Part shown: piece by piece, positions 22,976 to 33,346 of the stretch
Position numbering within the stretch: position 1 is the stretch's first letter
Layout of the letters: every line of letters begins with the position of its first letter
Origin: Alnus glutinosa
Lineage: Eukaryota > Streptophyta > Magnoliopsida > Fagales > Betulaceae
DNA: 64,000 bases
Reading direction: 5' to 3'
Assembly (NCBI RefSeq): GCF_958979055.1
Contig: NC_084893.1
Location: forward strand, 20,685,987-20,749,986
Position numbers and translations under genes: made by a program
The notes under the pieces: generated by a model
Told to the model about the DNA's origin: nothing
The model's database searches: none
Seen by the model: only the letters and a program-made list of their open reading frames with translations

Positions 22976-23338
22976 ACAGTGAGATTTGTTTGTTTGTCCA
23001 GGCCAACTTTGAGACCTATAACTTTTGCAATAACAGTAGGGGTAGTTGTGGTAGAGACCTATAACTTTTGCAATCAGAAAAGTTGCAGCTTCTGCAGAAT
23101 CTTGACCTTTTTGGATTGCAAACCCCGGATTGGAAAAAGCTTGGTGCACAACCTGTTGTGCAAGGATCAGACCCCTTTTGGATTCCCTTCGTTCAGGAGC
23201 TCAGGGACATTGGTAAGCATGTTTCATTTCACTCTTGATCAAACCCAGTAAATTTTATCCACGAGAAGATATAAGGAAATCGGGAAGCATGCCTTTGATT
23301 GAACAAAAAATCCACACCTAACCAATCATCGGCACAAT
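22976..23338. other. Intergenic, between kinase pseudogene and PPR gene
   Basis: A short direct repeat (GAGACCTATAACTTTTGCAA at about 23009 and 23056) is visible. The PPR 3' untranslated region probably occupies the right part. No coding frame supported. Confidence 0.5.
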
Positions 23339-24727
23339 CTAAATTTTTGGCATCATCAAAGTGTCAACAACAATGGAGGAATTTAACAGCTCGTCTTTTT
23401 TGCACACCATGAAAACCACCATCCTCCATACATCTGCATCAATAACACTTCCTTTTCCCAGACTATTCAGAACAACCGATAACAACTCTAAATTACCTTC
23501 GTGACATAACCTGTCAACAAGTTTATTTATACTTGCGGGACAAGGCGCAAAACCTTTGAAGATCATCTCATCTAAAATAAATGCTGCTTCCTTAAACTGC
23601 ATCAAATTAGTAAGCCCATCAAAAAGTGTCCGATATGACACCACATCAGGAGGACACCCACGTCTTGGCAAATCTTCAAACAAATCTCTCGCTTCACTCC
23701 ACTTCCCTCCCTTACACAGCCCACCAATTATTACATTGTAACTAATAACATCCGGCTTATGCCCCTTCTCCACCATCTCATCCAAAATTCTAAATGCAGC
23801 TTCAAAGTCCTTCTCATTGCAAAACCCATTAATAATCGCATTGTAAGTCACAGTATCAGGCTTGCACCCAATCTCTTTCATTTCCTCCAAAACCCCAAAA
23901 GCTTCTTCCTTCCTCCCAACCTTAAAAAGCGCACTAATTAAAGTAGAATACACCGCCGAATCCATTTTCAACTTACTTCTCAACATCTCCTCCTTAAGCC
24001 TAAAGGCCAAATTCACCTCACCAATCCCACAAAGCCCTCTAACCAATGATGAATACACAAACGAATTAGGCTTAACACCATAAACTCTCACCATATCCTC
24101 TTTCAACTTAAAAGCATCTTTCAACCTAGAATCCAAGCAAAGCTGATAAATCAAAGTCCCGAATGTCACAAAATTTGGAGAAGCACCCCTTCTTTGCATT
24201 TCATCAAACACAGTCCATGCATCGTCCAAATTCCCACTCCTACAACAAGAACTAATCAATATATTATACGTACACGCATCTGGGGTTCCATATTTATCAA
24301 TACCCAGAAGAAGTTCCCTCATTTTCTCAAATTCTCCACATTTGGAGAGCGCATCCAACAGTGAATTCATCGACTTCACGGTCCGCTTGCAACGGAAACC
24401 AGGCATTCGATCAAATGTCTGTACAGCATTGTCGGGGAGTTTGGCGCGGCCGTAGAAGGAGATGACATTGCAGAAGATAATTTCGCCGGGAGCAAAGCGG
24501 GTTTCCTGTTTTAGTTGGTGGAGGATTTGCTCCATTTCGTCGAACATCTTAGCGCGGCCGAGCTTGGTGACGATGAGGTCGTAGGAAAGGAGGGAGTAGC
24601 GGAAGGGCTTCTTGGGATTAGAGTTAGGGTTAGGGTTTCGGAAGAGTTGGAGAGCGAGGGTGGGGTCCTTTTCGAGGCGGAGGAGGGAGGAGAGCCTGAA
24701 GGGAGAGATGGGTTTTGGAGGTTTCAT
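23339..24727 (-). CDS. P-class pentatricopeptide repeat protein
   Basis: An intronless frame of 462 residues from ATG 24727 (MKPPKPISPFRLSSLLRLEK). An upstream in-frame ATG at 24874 would add 49 low-complexity residues (SLSLSLS from a GA microsatellite), so the inner start is preferred. From about residue 55 there are around ten 35-residue PPR motifs, for example TYNILISSCCRSGNLDDAWT, TYNAIINGFCNEKDFEAAFR and SYNVIIGGLCKGGKWSEARD, with no DYW or E extension, so it is P class. Such proteins bind organellar RNA in a base-specific way. The basic, Ser/Leu-rich N terminus suits mitochondrial or plastid import. The start resembles Arabidopsis At1g53330-like proteins; that orthology is from memory. 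Confidence 0.9.
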   Translation of the reverse strand: MKPPKPISPFRLSSLLRLEKDPTLALQLFRNPNPNSNPKKPFRYSLLSYDLIVTKLGRAKMFDEMEQILHQLKQETRFAPGEIIFCNVISFYGRAKLPDNAVQTFDRMPGFRCKRTVKSMNSLLDALSKCGEFEKMRELLLGIDKYGTPDACTYNILISSCCRSGNLDDAWTVFDEMQRRGASPNFVTFGTLIYQLCLDSRLKDAFKLKEDMVRVYGVKPNSFVYSSLVRGLCGIGEVNLAFRLKEEMLRSKLKMDSAVYSTLISALFKVGRKEEAFGVLEEMKEIGCKPDTVTYNAIINGFCNEKDFEAAFRILDEMVEKGHKPDVISYNVIIGGLCKGGKWSEARDLFEDLPRRGCPPDVVSYRTLFDGLTNLMQFKEAAFILDEMIFKGFAPCPASINKLVDRLCHEGNLELLSVVLNSLGKGSVIDADVWRMVVFMVCKKDELLNSSIVVDTLMMPKI

Positions 24728-25399
24728 TTCTTTGGGCTTTTGGGTTGGAACGTCAGAGAGAGAGAGAGAGAGAGAGTTTTGTGTGGGAGTTGATAGAGTC
24801 TGTGAATGGTGATCGTGAGATAGTTTCAAAGGAGGATTCTGATCAGAAGAGTGAAAAAAGATGTCAACGGTCATATATTTTGGGACGGATCCTGTGTGGG
24901 GACCGGTGGTGATATATAAGAAGGCACCGAACGCCGCCGCAAAGAAGGACGAGAGAAAGCTGTCAATGCTGCTCGCCTAACCGACGCCAGACATCAAAAC
25001 CATCAGAAAAGGCGTTCCTTTACTCGCTGTTATATACGTTTTGTTTGGCTTCGTAGAAAATGCGAGACATGACAATTTTCCCATTGCTTTTGGCTTTCAA
25101 GTGTGGCTGATGATGTGATTATTTGCACAACTAGTGAGTTATAGGTGATCTAACTCTCTATCTTCTTTTTGTTTGTTTAGGTTCAATATAAGAATTTTAG
25201 TATTTAGCAACCACAAAAAGTTGGTGCTTGTCGCTAAAAATTCAATAGTCGTAGGTAATAGCTTTTAAGGACGATTTGTCGCAGCAGTTGCTTAGTCAAT
25301 AATGATTATCAGCAACGACACGATAACAATATATCATTATCTGCAACAACTACTTTAGTTTTCGTAGTAAATAATGTAAGAGTCACGCTAATGATAGTC
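24728..25399. other. PPR upstream region and repeat-like DNA
   Basis: 24757-24775 is a GA run in the PPR leader. A TATATA motif (minus) is near 24912-24918. From 25200 to 25399 the sequence consists of variants of CAACGACAC/GATAACAATATATCATTATC words that resume after the TIR element at 26485, so it is an older repeat interrupted by that element. No gene seen. Confidence 0.45.
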
Positions 25400-26484
25400 T
25401 AGGGGTGTAAATTCGGAACCGATTTTTGGTTATTGGCCAAAAATCGAGAATCGGCTTTAAAGTCCCTACTTATTGAATTTCAATAACTGGCTCTGGAGTT
25501 GGGTATCCCGATTAACCAAGGGTTACCCAGTTACCCGGGTGAAACCAATTATTCGGATCGGGTAGTGAAATTTGTTTTAAAAATATATATATTTTTTTTT
25601 TTGAACCTATTTTAGGGCGATGGTTGAACAAACACAATAAAATGCGTCCATAAAGTTCAATTCTTCAACTAAAAACAAGAAGACAATTCCTACAACAATA
25701 AGCACCCAGAAGAAGAACCCTTACCATAATAAATTTGTACTTAACTTTGTTGGTTTCAAGCTCTTTAAGAATCTCATTTGGACTGACTTTTCCACTCATG
25801 GAAATGTCTCTAACTACAAGGATTTCCTGCTTTTCTACCACGTAATCCGTTGCTTGACTGAGAAATAGCCCCACAAGAGCCATGCCTGTGAATACATAAA
25901 TGCATGCAAGTAGTTTTGCCAGTATGCTATCTGGGACAAGGTCCCCATATCCTACTGTGGTCATTGTAACAACACAGAAGTAAATGGAATCAAGAATCCC
26001 ATTTGTTTTTTGACCCTTGATCTGATTTCTGATGAGGAAGAAACAAAGGGTGCCCCCACCTAGGTAGGCAGCCAACAAAAAGACCACATGCTTGATGCTA
26101 AATTGCTGTTTCACAGATATAGATTCAAGAGGTAAAGGAGATTTCATTCCATGCATTTACTGATCTTCTTCTCTGGAGGGCATTCTTTTCGTTGAGATGA
26201 GAACGATCCTTCATATCTGGAAGCAATGATTCTTTAGCATCATTAAAGACAGATGCCATCATCAAATTAAACTAAGGTTATTCATCCAAAAAAAAAAAAG
26301 TTTAAAATGAGGTTATTCGTCATTTAATGCACCCGGAACCAGTTACCCGATTATAACCGGACATCTAGAAAATTAATACCTAACTCCAGCTCCGGTTCCG
26401 GGTATTCAGTTACCTTTCCCGATTTTCCGGTTATCCAGAGCCGGTTTCCCGGACGGTTATAACGGGTCCAAAATTACCCTCCTA
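25400..26484. mobile_element. Putative TIR element carrying a captured gene fragment
   Basis: The ends TAGGGGTGTAAATTCGG (25400) and the mirror TAGGAGGGTAATTTTGG (26484) form imperfect terminal inverted repeats, matching at 13 of 17 bases, and both subterminal zones are rich in ACCGG/CCGGTT and GGTTACCC/GGGTAACC-type words. The heptamer AATGATA flanks both sides (25390-25396, 2 nt from the left end, and 26485-26491). The interior is a two-pore potassium channel fragment on minus. The flanks are two halves of one older repetitive sequence, so the unit looks inserted. The superfamily is unclear, perhaps hAT. Confidence 0.55.
25615..26259 (-). pseudogene. Two-pore potassium channel (TPK) gene fragment
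   Basis: On minus from ATG 26259 the frame gives an N terminus with the basic RRRS motif typical of the 14-3-3 site of plant TPKs. After a frameshift near 26160, 25665-26156 encodes transmembrane helix 1 (VVFLLAAYLGGGTLCFFLI), pore 1 with the selectivity filter TTVGYGD, helix 2 (LACIYVFTGMALVGLFLSQA) and the linker. A second frameshift near 25715 leads into helix 3 and the start of pore 2 (FMDAFYCVCSTI), where the match stops before the second filter. Pore 2 filter, helix 4 and EF hands are absent. An intact TPK conducts potassium across the vacuolar membrane; this copy cannot. Confidence 0.85.
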
Positions 26485-27816
26485 AATGATACGTTATCAA
26501 TGATGATTCCTATATCGTTGCTAATGATGCGTTATCAACTGGTCATCGTCACTGATAAATAAGTAATTATCAACTCTGATAACTTTGATATTTCTTTTTA
26601 AAATAAATTTTGGCTCGACACTATTATTGGCAACATCCATAATACTCAAGTTTCAGAACAAGTCATTTTTCATTAATAGGCTTATACGCAATTGAACAGG
26701 AGTTCAAAGAATAGTTTCATTACACTTTTCGAATTAGTGTCTAATATACAGAAGAAAGTGACAAAGAAACTCATATATATATCAATGCTTACAAACTGTA
26801 ATATAAAGATATACTTCCAAAGAAATCTACAAAAACCAACCACATAGCCATGGTATATATCACATCAAAAGCATAGTACAAAAGCTATGTGATCTACTAT
26901 TTTAGAAAATGTGTCACTATCTCATAGGATTCTAACACATTATTTGAGAACTAAATTGTGAAAGAAAATTTTGAAAAGTCTAACATTTCTCAAAGCATTT
27001 TACACCCCCCTTTCGAGAAGACAATCAAGAGTATAATTTGAACTCTTTGGCTCCAAGTATGATCTATCTCAGTGTACCAATCAATAAGGGCTAAGATCAT
27101 CAATATGACCCCAACTACAAGAATTTTTGAGTTTTGTATGATTTGGGTGGTCTTGTGAGAATTGCAGAGCCCGAGGAAAATGATGATGATTATAAGGATG
27201 ATTCTGTTTTTTTTTTTTTTTTTTTTTTTTTTGGGGGGGGGGGGGTGGGGATGACAAGATTTTCATTCAAAAAACGCAACGAATTACAATGCACTCCAGC
27301 AAGAGACAAGCCTTCTCTGGACCTCCTGTTGCACACAAGCAACACAAATAATTTACACGAGCTCTACTTGATCATCCTTGTGCGCATACTCAACCAACCT
27401 TATGAGCTCTACTTGTTGGCGAACAGTGGTCATGATAATGGTGATGCAATTGATAAAGAGTCTTGAAATGTTCATTAGGATATATAGTTGTTGATTAATA
27501 TAGGTGAGGTGAGTTACTTCTATGAATTTACCTTTTTTGATTGTTTTGATTTGCAGAATGCTTTGAAAGAATATGGTACTAGTGAACACGTTGAAAATTT
27601 GTATATATGGAATTTAAATCTGTATTTTATAATTTTATTTCTTGGTAAGTTTTGATGATGGCACGATCCATTTTTTGCTATTTTTAATTGCACTTTTTGA
27701 AATCGCAAACTCAAATGAATCCTTCATGGTCATGCGCACAGCTCAATCAAGTTATTGCAAAAGTAAGGAGGAAAAAAGGAAAAGAAAAAAAAAAATACGA
27801 AAAACATCCTCAACTT
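26485..27816. other. Intergenic, no gene recognised
   Basis: 26485-26640 continues the older repeat of GATAAC/CGTTATC words. A poly-T run at 27208-27231 followed by a G run (27232-27245) may be the tail of an inverted retroposon. 27660-27720 carries an isolated MITE end similar to the element at 7487-7802. No conserved frame. Confidence 0.45.
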
Positions 27817-28151
27817 AACCATAAGGGGGTGGCTCAGTTGGTTAGAACCCGAGACAATAGGGCTTTTCTCCCATTCGATCTCAAGCTCCTGGGTGCTACC
27901 TCCCTCTTGGGGCCAGCCACCTGAGTTGTGGTGGGGTCCTTGTGAGCCTCTAACAATCTGCTTATGATTTAAGGTTTAATGCTTAGAGTGGTATCGAGCA
28001 TTGGGTTAGGGATTAATCATTGGTTTCCTGACAAGGCAGTTACTGTGCTCGAAAGGTTCGACTATCACCTTGGTAGGACAGTCGTTCTGCGAATAAGGTA
28101 CATTGCAGCCTATAGGAGGCCGAAATACCCTAATAAAAAAAAAAAAAAAAA
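27817..28151 (+). mobile_element. SINE-like retroposon, family C, with target duplication
   Basis: The head GGGGGTGGCTCAGTTGGTTAG and a B-box-like CATTCGATCTC about 40 bp later suggest a tRNA-derived pol III promoter. The element ends AATACCCTAATA then a poly-A run (28136-28151). It is flanked by ATCCTCAACTT (27806-27816) and ATCCTCAATTT (28152-28162), an 11-bp duplication with one mismatch. No coding capacity. Confidence 0.7.
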
Positions 28152-28233
28152 ATCCTCAATTTCTGAGTTTCTTGTGCATTTTATTAATTTTCTTTTTTTA
28201 CACGTACAAGAAATTTGAGATGAAACAGACAAG

Positions 28234-29067
28234 CTACACTAATTTTTGTGGTACAATGTGCGCAACGACAACCGAAATGTCATCCTTCTTTCCCCCGACA
28301 TGTTTGAGCCCTGCAGACTGAGCCGCTATTGCGAACGGGCTTTCTCTATTTCTGTCCAGCGAGTTCTTCCACGCCAAGTTTGTGATACTCAAAGCTAACT
28401 CGCTTGGGTTTACGTATACACCTTGCAAAGTTTGCCGATTTAGAACATCCTCGATTTCTTCTGGGAATACATTGTCCAAAAGGCCGTCAGTGCCGAGAAC
28501 TACGATGTCTCCTGGGACAACCGGCACGCTTGTCTCTGCAGCTATACTTGGCCGATCACATGTCTCGCTGTTTCCCAACTGGAACGGAAAATTGAAGCTA
28601 TATTGTTGAATCGGCGACTGATACGCAAGCCTATTGGCCCTGAAAACCATAAACCCACTGTCTCCGACATTGATAGAATACAAGATGTTGTCCTTAGAAC
28701 TGAGCATTGCAATGCAAGCTGTGGATGAACCTTTGGCCTTGGTATTCAAGAAAGCTTCGTTTAAAACGCTTTTTAGATCCCCAACTCCGTCGACGGGCTG
28801 TTGATTAATGACCGCCAAAAAAGCATTATACATGAGTTGTCGCGCATACTCGCCGGCGTCCACACCCTTCTTAGCCCAACCACCGACACCATCGGCCACG
28901 CCAATGACCCGCTTCTCCTCACAAACAAAGTAAGCGTCCTCGCCTCGAGGGCTGAACGGATTGTCTTTGGGTAAGTAGAACGCTCCGCAAACCATCTTCA
29001 CAGTACTTCCTTCGTGCAAACTCAGCGATTCAAAGGCGCGAAACACATGAAATTGAAGGAGATCCAT
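28234..29067 (-). CDS. PP2C-type (PPM) protein phosphatase
   Basis: A single-exon frame of 277 residues. The SpoIIE/PP2C fold is marked by RGEDAYFVCEEKRVIGVADG with VADGVGGW (residues 41-63), STACIAML, NVGDSGFMVFR, GDIVVLGTDGLLDN and GGKKDDISVVVAHIV near the C terminus, so the metal-binding Asp residues are all there. Proteins of this type remove phosphate from Ser/Thr using Mn/Mg. It most resembles the plant PP2C55/PP2C80 group, but those usually carry a long N-terminal organelle-targeting region that is absent here, so this one is probably cytosolic or a shortened paralogue. A TATA box lies 71 bp upstream of the start. No internal stop or frameshift. Confidence 0.9.
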   Translation of the reverse strand: MDLLQFHVFRAFESLSLHEGSTVKMVCGAFYLPKDNPFSPRGEDAYFVCEEKRVIGVADGVGGWAKKGVDAGEYARQLMYNAFLAVINQQPVDGVGDLKSVLNEAFLNTKAKGSSTACIAMLSSKDNILYSINVGDSGFMVFRANRLAYQSPIQQYSFNFPFQLGNSETCDRPSIAAETSVPVVPGDIVVLGTDGLLDNVFPEEIEDVLNRQTLQGVYVNPSELALSITNLAWKNSLDRNRESPFAIAAQSAGLKHVGGKKDDISVVVAHIVPQKLV

Positions 29068-29137
29068 GGATATATATCGTAATTGGAATGAACAATATTA
29101 CGAATATGGGGATTGAGAGGTGAATGTTCTCTCAACG

Positions 29138-29144
29138 ATTTATA
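29138..29144 (-). promoter_or_regulatory. TATA box of the PP2C gene
   Basis: On minus CCTATAAATCG lies 71 bp upstream of the ATG at 29067, a suitable distance for a short leader. Inferred from position and sequence only. Confidence 0.5.
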
Positions 29145-29270
29145 GGAAGATTGGGCGTTTACTCATTGCTAAAGGATTTCTTCACCGCCTTAATTACTTA
29201 GTTTTTCCTAACTTCACGGTTGTACTCAAAAGGTTTTTAACTCAATCAGGGGCGTATGTTGGACGCAGTA

Positions 29271-29450
29271 GGATCCTCTCCGATTGAGTTTCAACCGGGG
29301 GAAGCCGGTTTATAATAGGTAAGGGTATTTTGGTAATTTTATAATTATATAAAATTACCAAAATACCATTATATTGTGTAAAATTATCAAAATACTTTTA
29401 CCTATAACTAACCGGCTCTTCTCCAGTTGAGTTTCAACTGGAGAGGAGCC
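29271..29450. mobile_element. Short MITE (about 180 bp)
   Basis: The ends GGATCCTCTCC...TTGAGTTTCAAC and GTTGAGTTTCAACTGGAGAG...GAGCC mirror each other, and the middle is a near-palindrome (GGTAATTTTATAATTATATA AAATTACC region). No clear target duplication seen. Confidence 0.6.
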
Positions 29451-29561
29451 AAGTCCATGTTGGACAATCCGGTCTACTTGGGTACGTTTCATGTTAGCGC
29501 CACGTGGGCTTAGTCACACATGACACACCTCCTGATGAATTTTATTTCTCATGACATTTTC

Positions 29562-29736
29562 AAAAGAGTAATTATTCACTATCCAAAAATACTACTTTTC
29601 ACCACCTTGTCTATGTAACAAAGTAGTCGTCTACTTAAAAAAAAAAAATATTCAAAAGAGAGTAGGGAACCACCTTGCCACATAGACAACGTGATAAAAA
29701 GTGATATGTTAAGTAGTGGTGAACCATTACTCTTTT
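29562..29736. mobile_element. Short MITE (about 175 bp)
   Basis: AAAAGAGTAATTATTCAC at the left is mirrored by GTGAACCATTACTCTTTT at the right, and CCACCTTGTCTATGT by ACATAGACAACGTG inside. A hairpin-forming non-autonomous element; the superfamily is unknown. Confidence 0.65.
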
Positions 29737-29750
29737 CAAAAAATCATGAA

Positions 29751-29929
29751 ATAACTTCACAAAAGGGTATCAAATTATATATCGTTTTGAGATAAGGGTA
29801 TTGAATTATCAAACGTTTCAATCTAGTGTATTAAAGTTTTCAAACGTCTCACTTCAGGGTACTCCATTAGGATTTGTTGTTAAATCCTACCAAAATTCTT
29901 AAAATATCTTCGTGTTTATAATTTTTTTT

Positions 29930-30025
<96 letters not shown>

Positions 30026-30296
30026 TTTCAAAAATTCAGGCATCAGTATTTTTATAAATTCCGTTAAATTTTGACCAACATCAAAATCCTAGAATTTTTT
30101 TTTTTTTCTAAATTAAAAAAATAAAAAATAATAATAATAGTATTTTGAGAATTTTAACAAGATTTAACAGCAAATCCTAACGGAGTACATTTAAATAAGA
30201 CGTTTGAAAACTTGAATATACTAGTTTGAAATATTTGATAGCTCAGTGCTCTTATCTCAAAACAGTGTATAGTTCGATATCATTTTATGAAGTTAT
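29751..30296. mobile_element. MITE with long TIRs and a (TA)n core
   Basis: ATAACTTCACAAAAGGGTATC at the left is mirrored by GATATCATTTTATGAAGTTAT at the right, and the inverted similarity runs inward for about 160 bp (including TTTTGAGATAAG and GGATTTG blocks). The core is an uninterrupted (TA)n run at about 29942-30022. AAATCAT occurs next to both ends (29741-29747 and 30303 region), a possible target duplication. Confidence 0.6.
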
Positions 30297-31920
30297 CCTA
30301 CAAATCATATTAAAGAAAAAAAGAAAAAAAAAAAAAGAGGAGAGAGAGAAGGAAGAAGAAGAAGAAAGATACACAGATAGATAAATTAATTCAAAAGACG
30401 AGGATAAATAGAGAGAAATCAGAGAAAATCGCCGGAAAGCAATCGATTTGGTTCAGATGTCCTGGTTTTATCAAACAAGAAGATATGTGACGTAACCTCT
30501 GAATGCATGAAGATATTATGTGCTTGTGGTAGCTTGAAGTAACACGTGTATTGTATAACACTGATCAAGTGAAAAATCACAATTAGATAAAGTAAATGTT
30601 AGGAGTTCAACCAATAATAATGTTATTGTTTTTTTATCCGGAGAGGGACGGTTTTTTTTTTTTTTTTTTAGATAAGGGACAAGTAGTTGAAATTGTGTCA
30701 AATATGATAAAGATTAGCATAAACAAACTTCTTATGTTAAATAAATACGCCGCACCAGAAAATAAAAGAAATAATTTAGGGTTATTTTTTGCTATATTTA
30801 TTCAAGTGTTTCAAAAAATTTTAAAAATAAACTAATAAAATGTATCTTCTGACTTATGCCTACCGAATATCATACTGATAAATTGAAGTACACATGCTCT
30901 TTATTTATAGGTTATGTCAGAGACCCTCAAAATTAGTATACATCGTAATTGTTCTTACCATCAAGAAATAATTAATTAATTAAATTGATTTGATATCAAT
31001 TTACAAATTAATGCCAATGACAATTAATTTGATTTGATTCCATTAGAATTAATATTAAATTACCATACCGTACACCGTATATACAATTTATTATTAAATA
31101 TAATAAATCATATATACATGTGATATATAGGTCATATATAGAAGATAAAATCTTACAAAAGAGATACTTTCGAGGCAAATTCATGTTATGATGATAAGTG
31201 TTTTATATGGCTTAAGTACAATTTTAATCATATGTATATAAGTTTTTAGACATCCTCTCCTTACAAACTAGTTTTTAATGGTGAGTTCTATTCAAAGTTT
31301 GTATCGCTTGGTATTAAAATCAAGCACCATGTATCGAGTTTGAGTCTCAAAGCAAACTACTTATAAAATAGAATGGGCCAACGTGACTGTCAACTACGGA
31401 ACGTGGTGTTATGTTACGATTTTAAGTATTTTATATGCCTTAATTAAATAAAATCTTAATTAATTATGTATACATTTACAAGCTAGTTTTCAAACGGGAG
31501 TTTATACCCAAAATTTATATCAATACATGCCAATATATTCGTGCCACTCGATGTTCATGTGACTCTCACAAATATTGAATCATGCACCCATTTTATGCGA
31601 TCGCATGCATGTCATGCATGTGATCTCTTATTAATATTTTTTTTTTTTTTGAAGGGCATGTGATCTCTTATTATATGCATGCCAACGTCACATGACCCAA
31701 TGTACGTGGCTTGAAAAATTTAGCTTGGCTATATTTTTTGAATATTGGTATTCTTATAATATTAAAAATGATACTATTAATTAGAAAGGGTTCTAATTAA
31801 AAATATTTAAAGACAAAAGAAAAAGTTCTTGTCTTTCTAATTAAAAAGGAAACGGGAGTAATGCTATAAAAATCAGAGTGGCTTCACACATGGTCCTTTT
31901 TCTCGGGTCTTTATGGACTT
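30297..31920. other. Intergenic, AT-rich, no gene recognised
   Basis: GA-rich DNA at 30320-30360 is followed by AT-rich sequence. 31190-31320 and 31420-31520 are diverged copies of one segment (TTTTATATGGCTTAA / TTTTATATGCCTTAA, CAAACTAGTTTT / CAAGCTAGTTTT). 31605-31680 has CATGTGATCTCTTATTA twice around a poly-T run. No coding frame. Confidence 0.5.
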
Positions 31921-31925
31921 TATAT

Positions 31926-32334
31926 TGACGCAGCAAGAATTAAAATAAATAGAAAATTATAAAGATAAACCTTGCTAACCTGGAGTCTCACCAAACTAGC
32001 AATACGGAAGAAGAAACCAGCATCTCACCGGCTTTGGCAGCGTCTCACCACCAAAAGATAAATGAGTCACACCTCAAGAAACACAAACATATTTTTTATT
32101 CCATCATAATCTGTCCTCAACCGAATACAACAAGGGAATTAAATAGGATTAGAATAAAACCCTCATCCTACCCTAGTGGACTTACTTGTTGCCCACACAT
32201 TTTACTATTAGCCGCCCCCCCTTATTGAATTTGACATAAAAATAACAGATACTTGCCTAATAACCAGATACTTGCCAAACTGGGAAAATCCCTTATTGAA
32301 CACAAAATAAACCCTACAGTTGTTGACGCCATCA
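31926..32334 (-). repeat. Left (3') LTR of the non-autonomous element, 409 bp
   Basis: Begins TGACGCAGCAAGAATT and ends GTTGACGCCATCA on plus. Intact, with seven C residues at the position where the other LTR received the nested Copia insertion. Confidence 0.93.
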
Positions 32335-33053
32335 ATTCTCCCCTTCTTCGAAAAGAACTCGTCCTCGAGTTTAGAAGGTGAAACACAAGCTGAAGATTTT
32401 CAAACCAAAGAAGACGCACAAACACAATAGATAAATCGAGTCTCATGATCTTCCTATTGTGACCACAACAGAGTCTCACCATTGTAGGTTGTCATGCTTC
32501 AGATCTACTACTCTTGATACTCGGCTGCTTCGCATGCTCATAGGAAAGTGAAATACAAGCAAAAGAGTTTCAAACCAAAGAAGACTCACAAACACAATAG
32601 ATAAATCGAATCTCACGATTTTTCTATTGTGACAACAACAGAATCTCACCATTGTAGGTTGTCATACTTCAAATCTGTTACTCTTGATACTCGGCTACTT
32701 CGCGTACTCATAGGGCTCAATTGCGAGACACAAAAAAAACTAAGAAAGTTAGCAAAACATACTAGAAACATATATTTTTTTTCTTTTTCCTTTTTCAGTC
32801 TTTTTTTTTTTTTTTTTTTTTTTGATGAACTAGACATAGGAAACAAGCTCTAGTTTCTTCTCGTTTTGAACCACACACAAGAAAGCTCATCTTTTTTCCT
32901 TCACCATAAGCCAAACAAAATAGAACCTTCTTGAATCCTCATGTGGGAAACGCAGACTAAGGACATCTCGATTGGATTTTTTTTCTTTATTTCTTTGCGG
33001 CAGATCATCAATTGTTTGAGAAAACAATTGATTTTGTGCTCTGATACCAAAAT

Positions 33054-33346
33054 TGACGCAGCAAGAATTAAAATAAATAGAAAATTATAAAGATAAACCT
33101 TGCTAACCTGGAGTCTCACCAAACTAGCAATACGGAAGAAGAAACCAGCATCTCACCGGCTTTGGCAGCGTCTCACCACCAAAAGATAAATGAGTCACAC
33201 CTCAAGAAACACAAACATATTTTTTATTCCATCATAATCTGTCCTCAACCGAATACAACAAGGGAATTAAATAGGATTAGAATAAAACCCTCATCCTACC
33301 CTAGTGGACTTACTTGTTGCCCACACATTTTACTATTAGCCGCCCC
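33054..33346 (-). repeat. Right (5') LTR of the non-autonomous element, first part
   Basis: 293 bp identical in my reading to the start of the left LTR. Interrupted at 33347; it resumes at 40415-40530 (116 bp). The sum, 409 bp, equals the intact LTR. Confidence 0.93.

Noticed and set aside
24515..24912. Plus-strand frames opposite the PPR start
   Set aside because: Shadows of the PPR gene and of a GA microsatellite in its leader.
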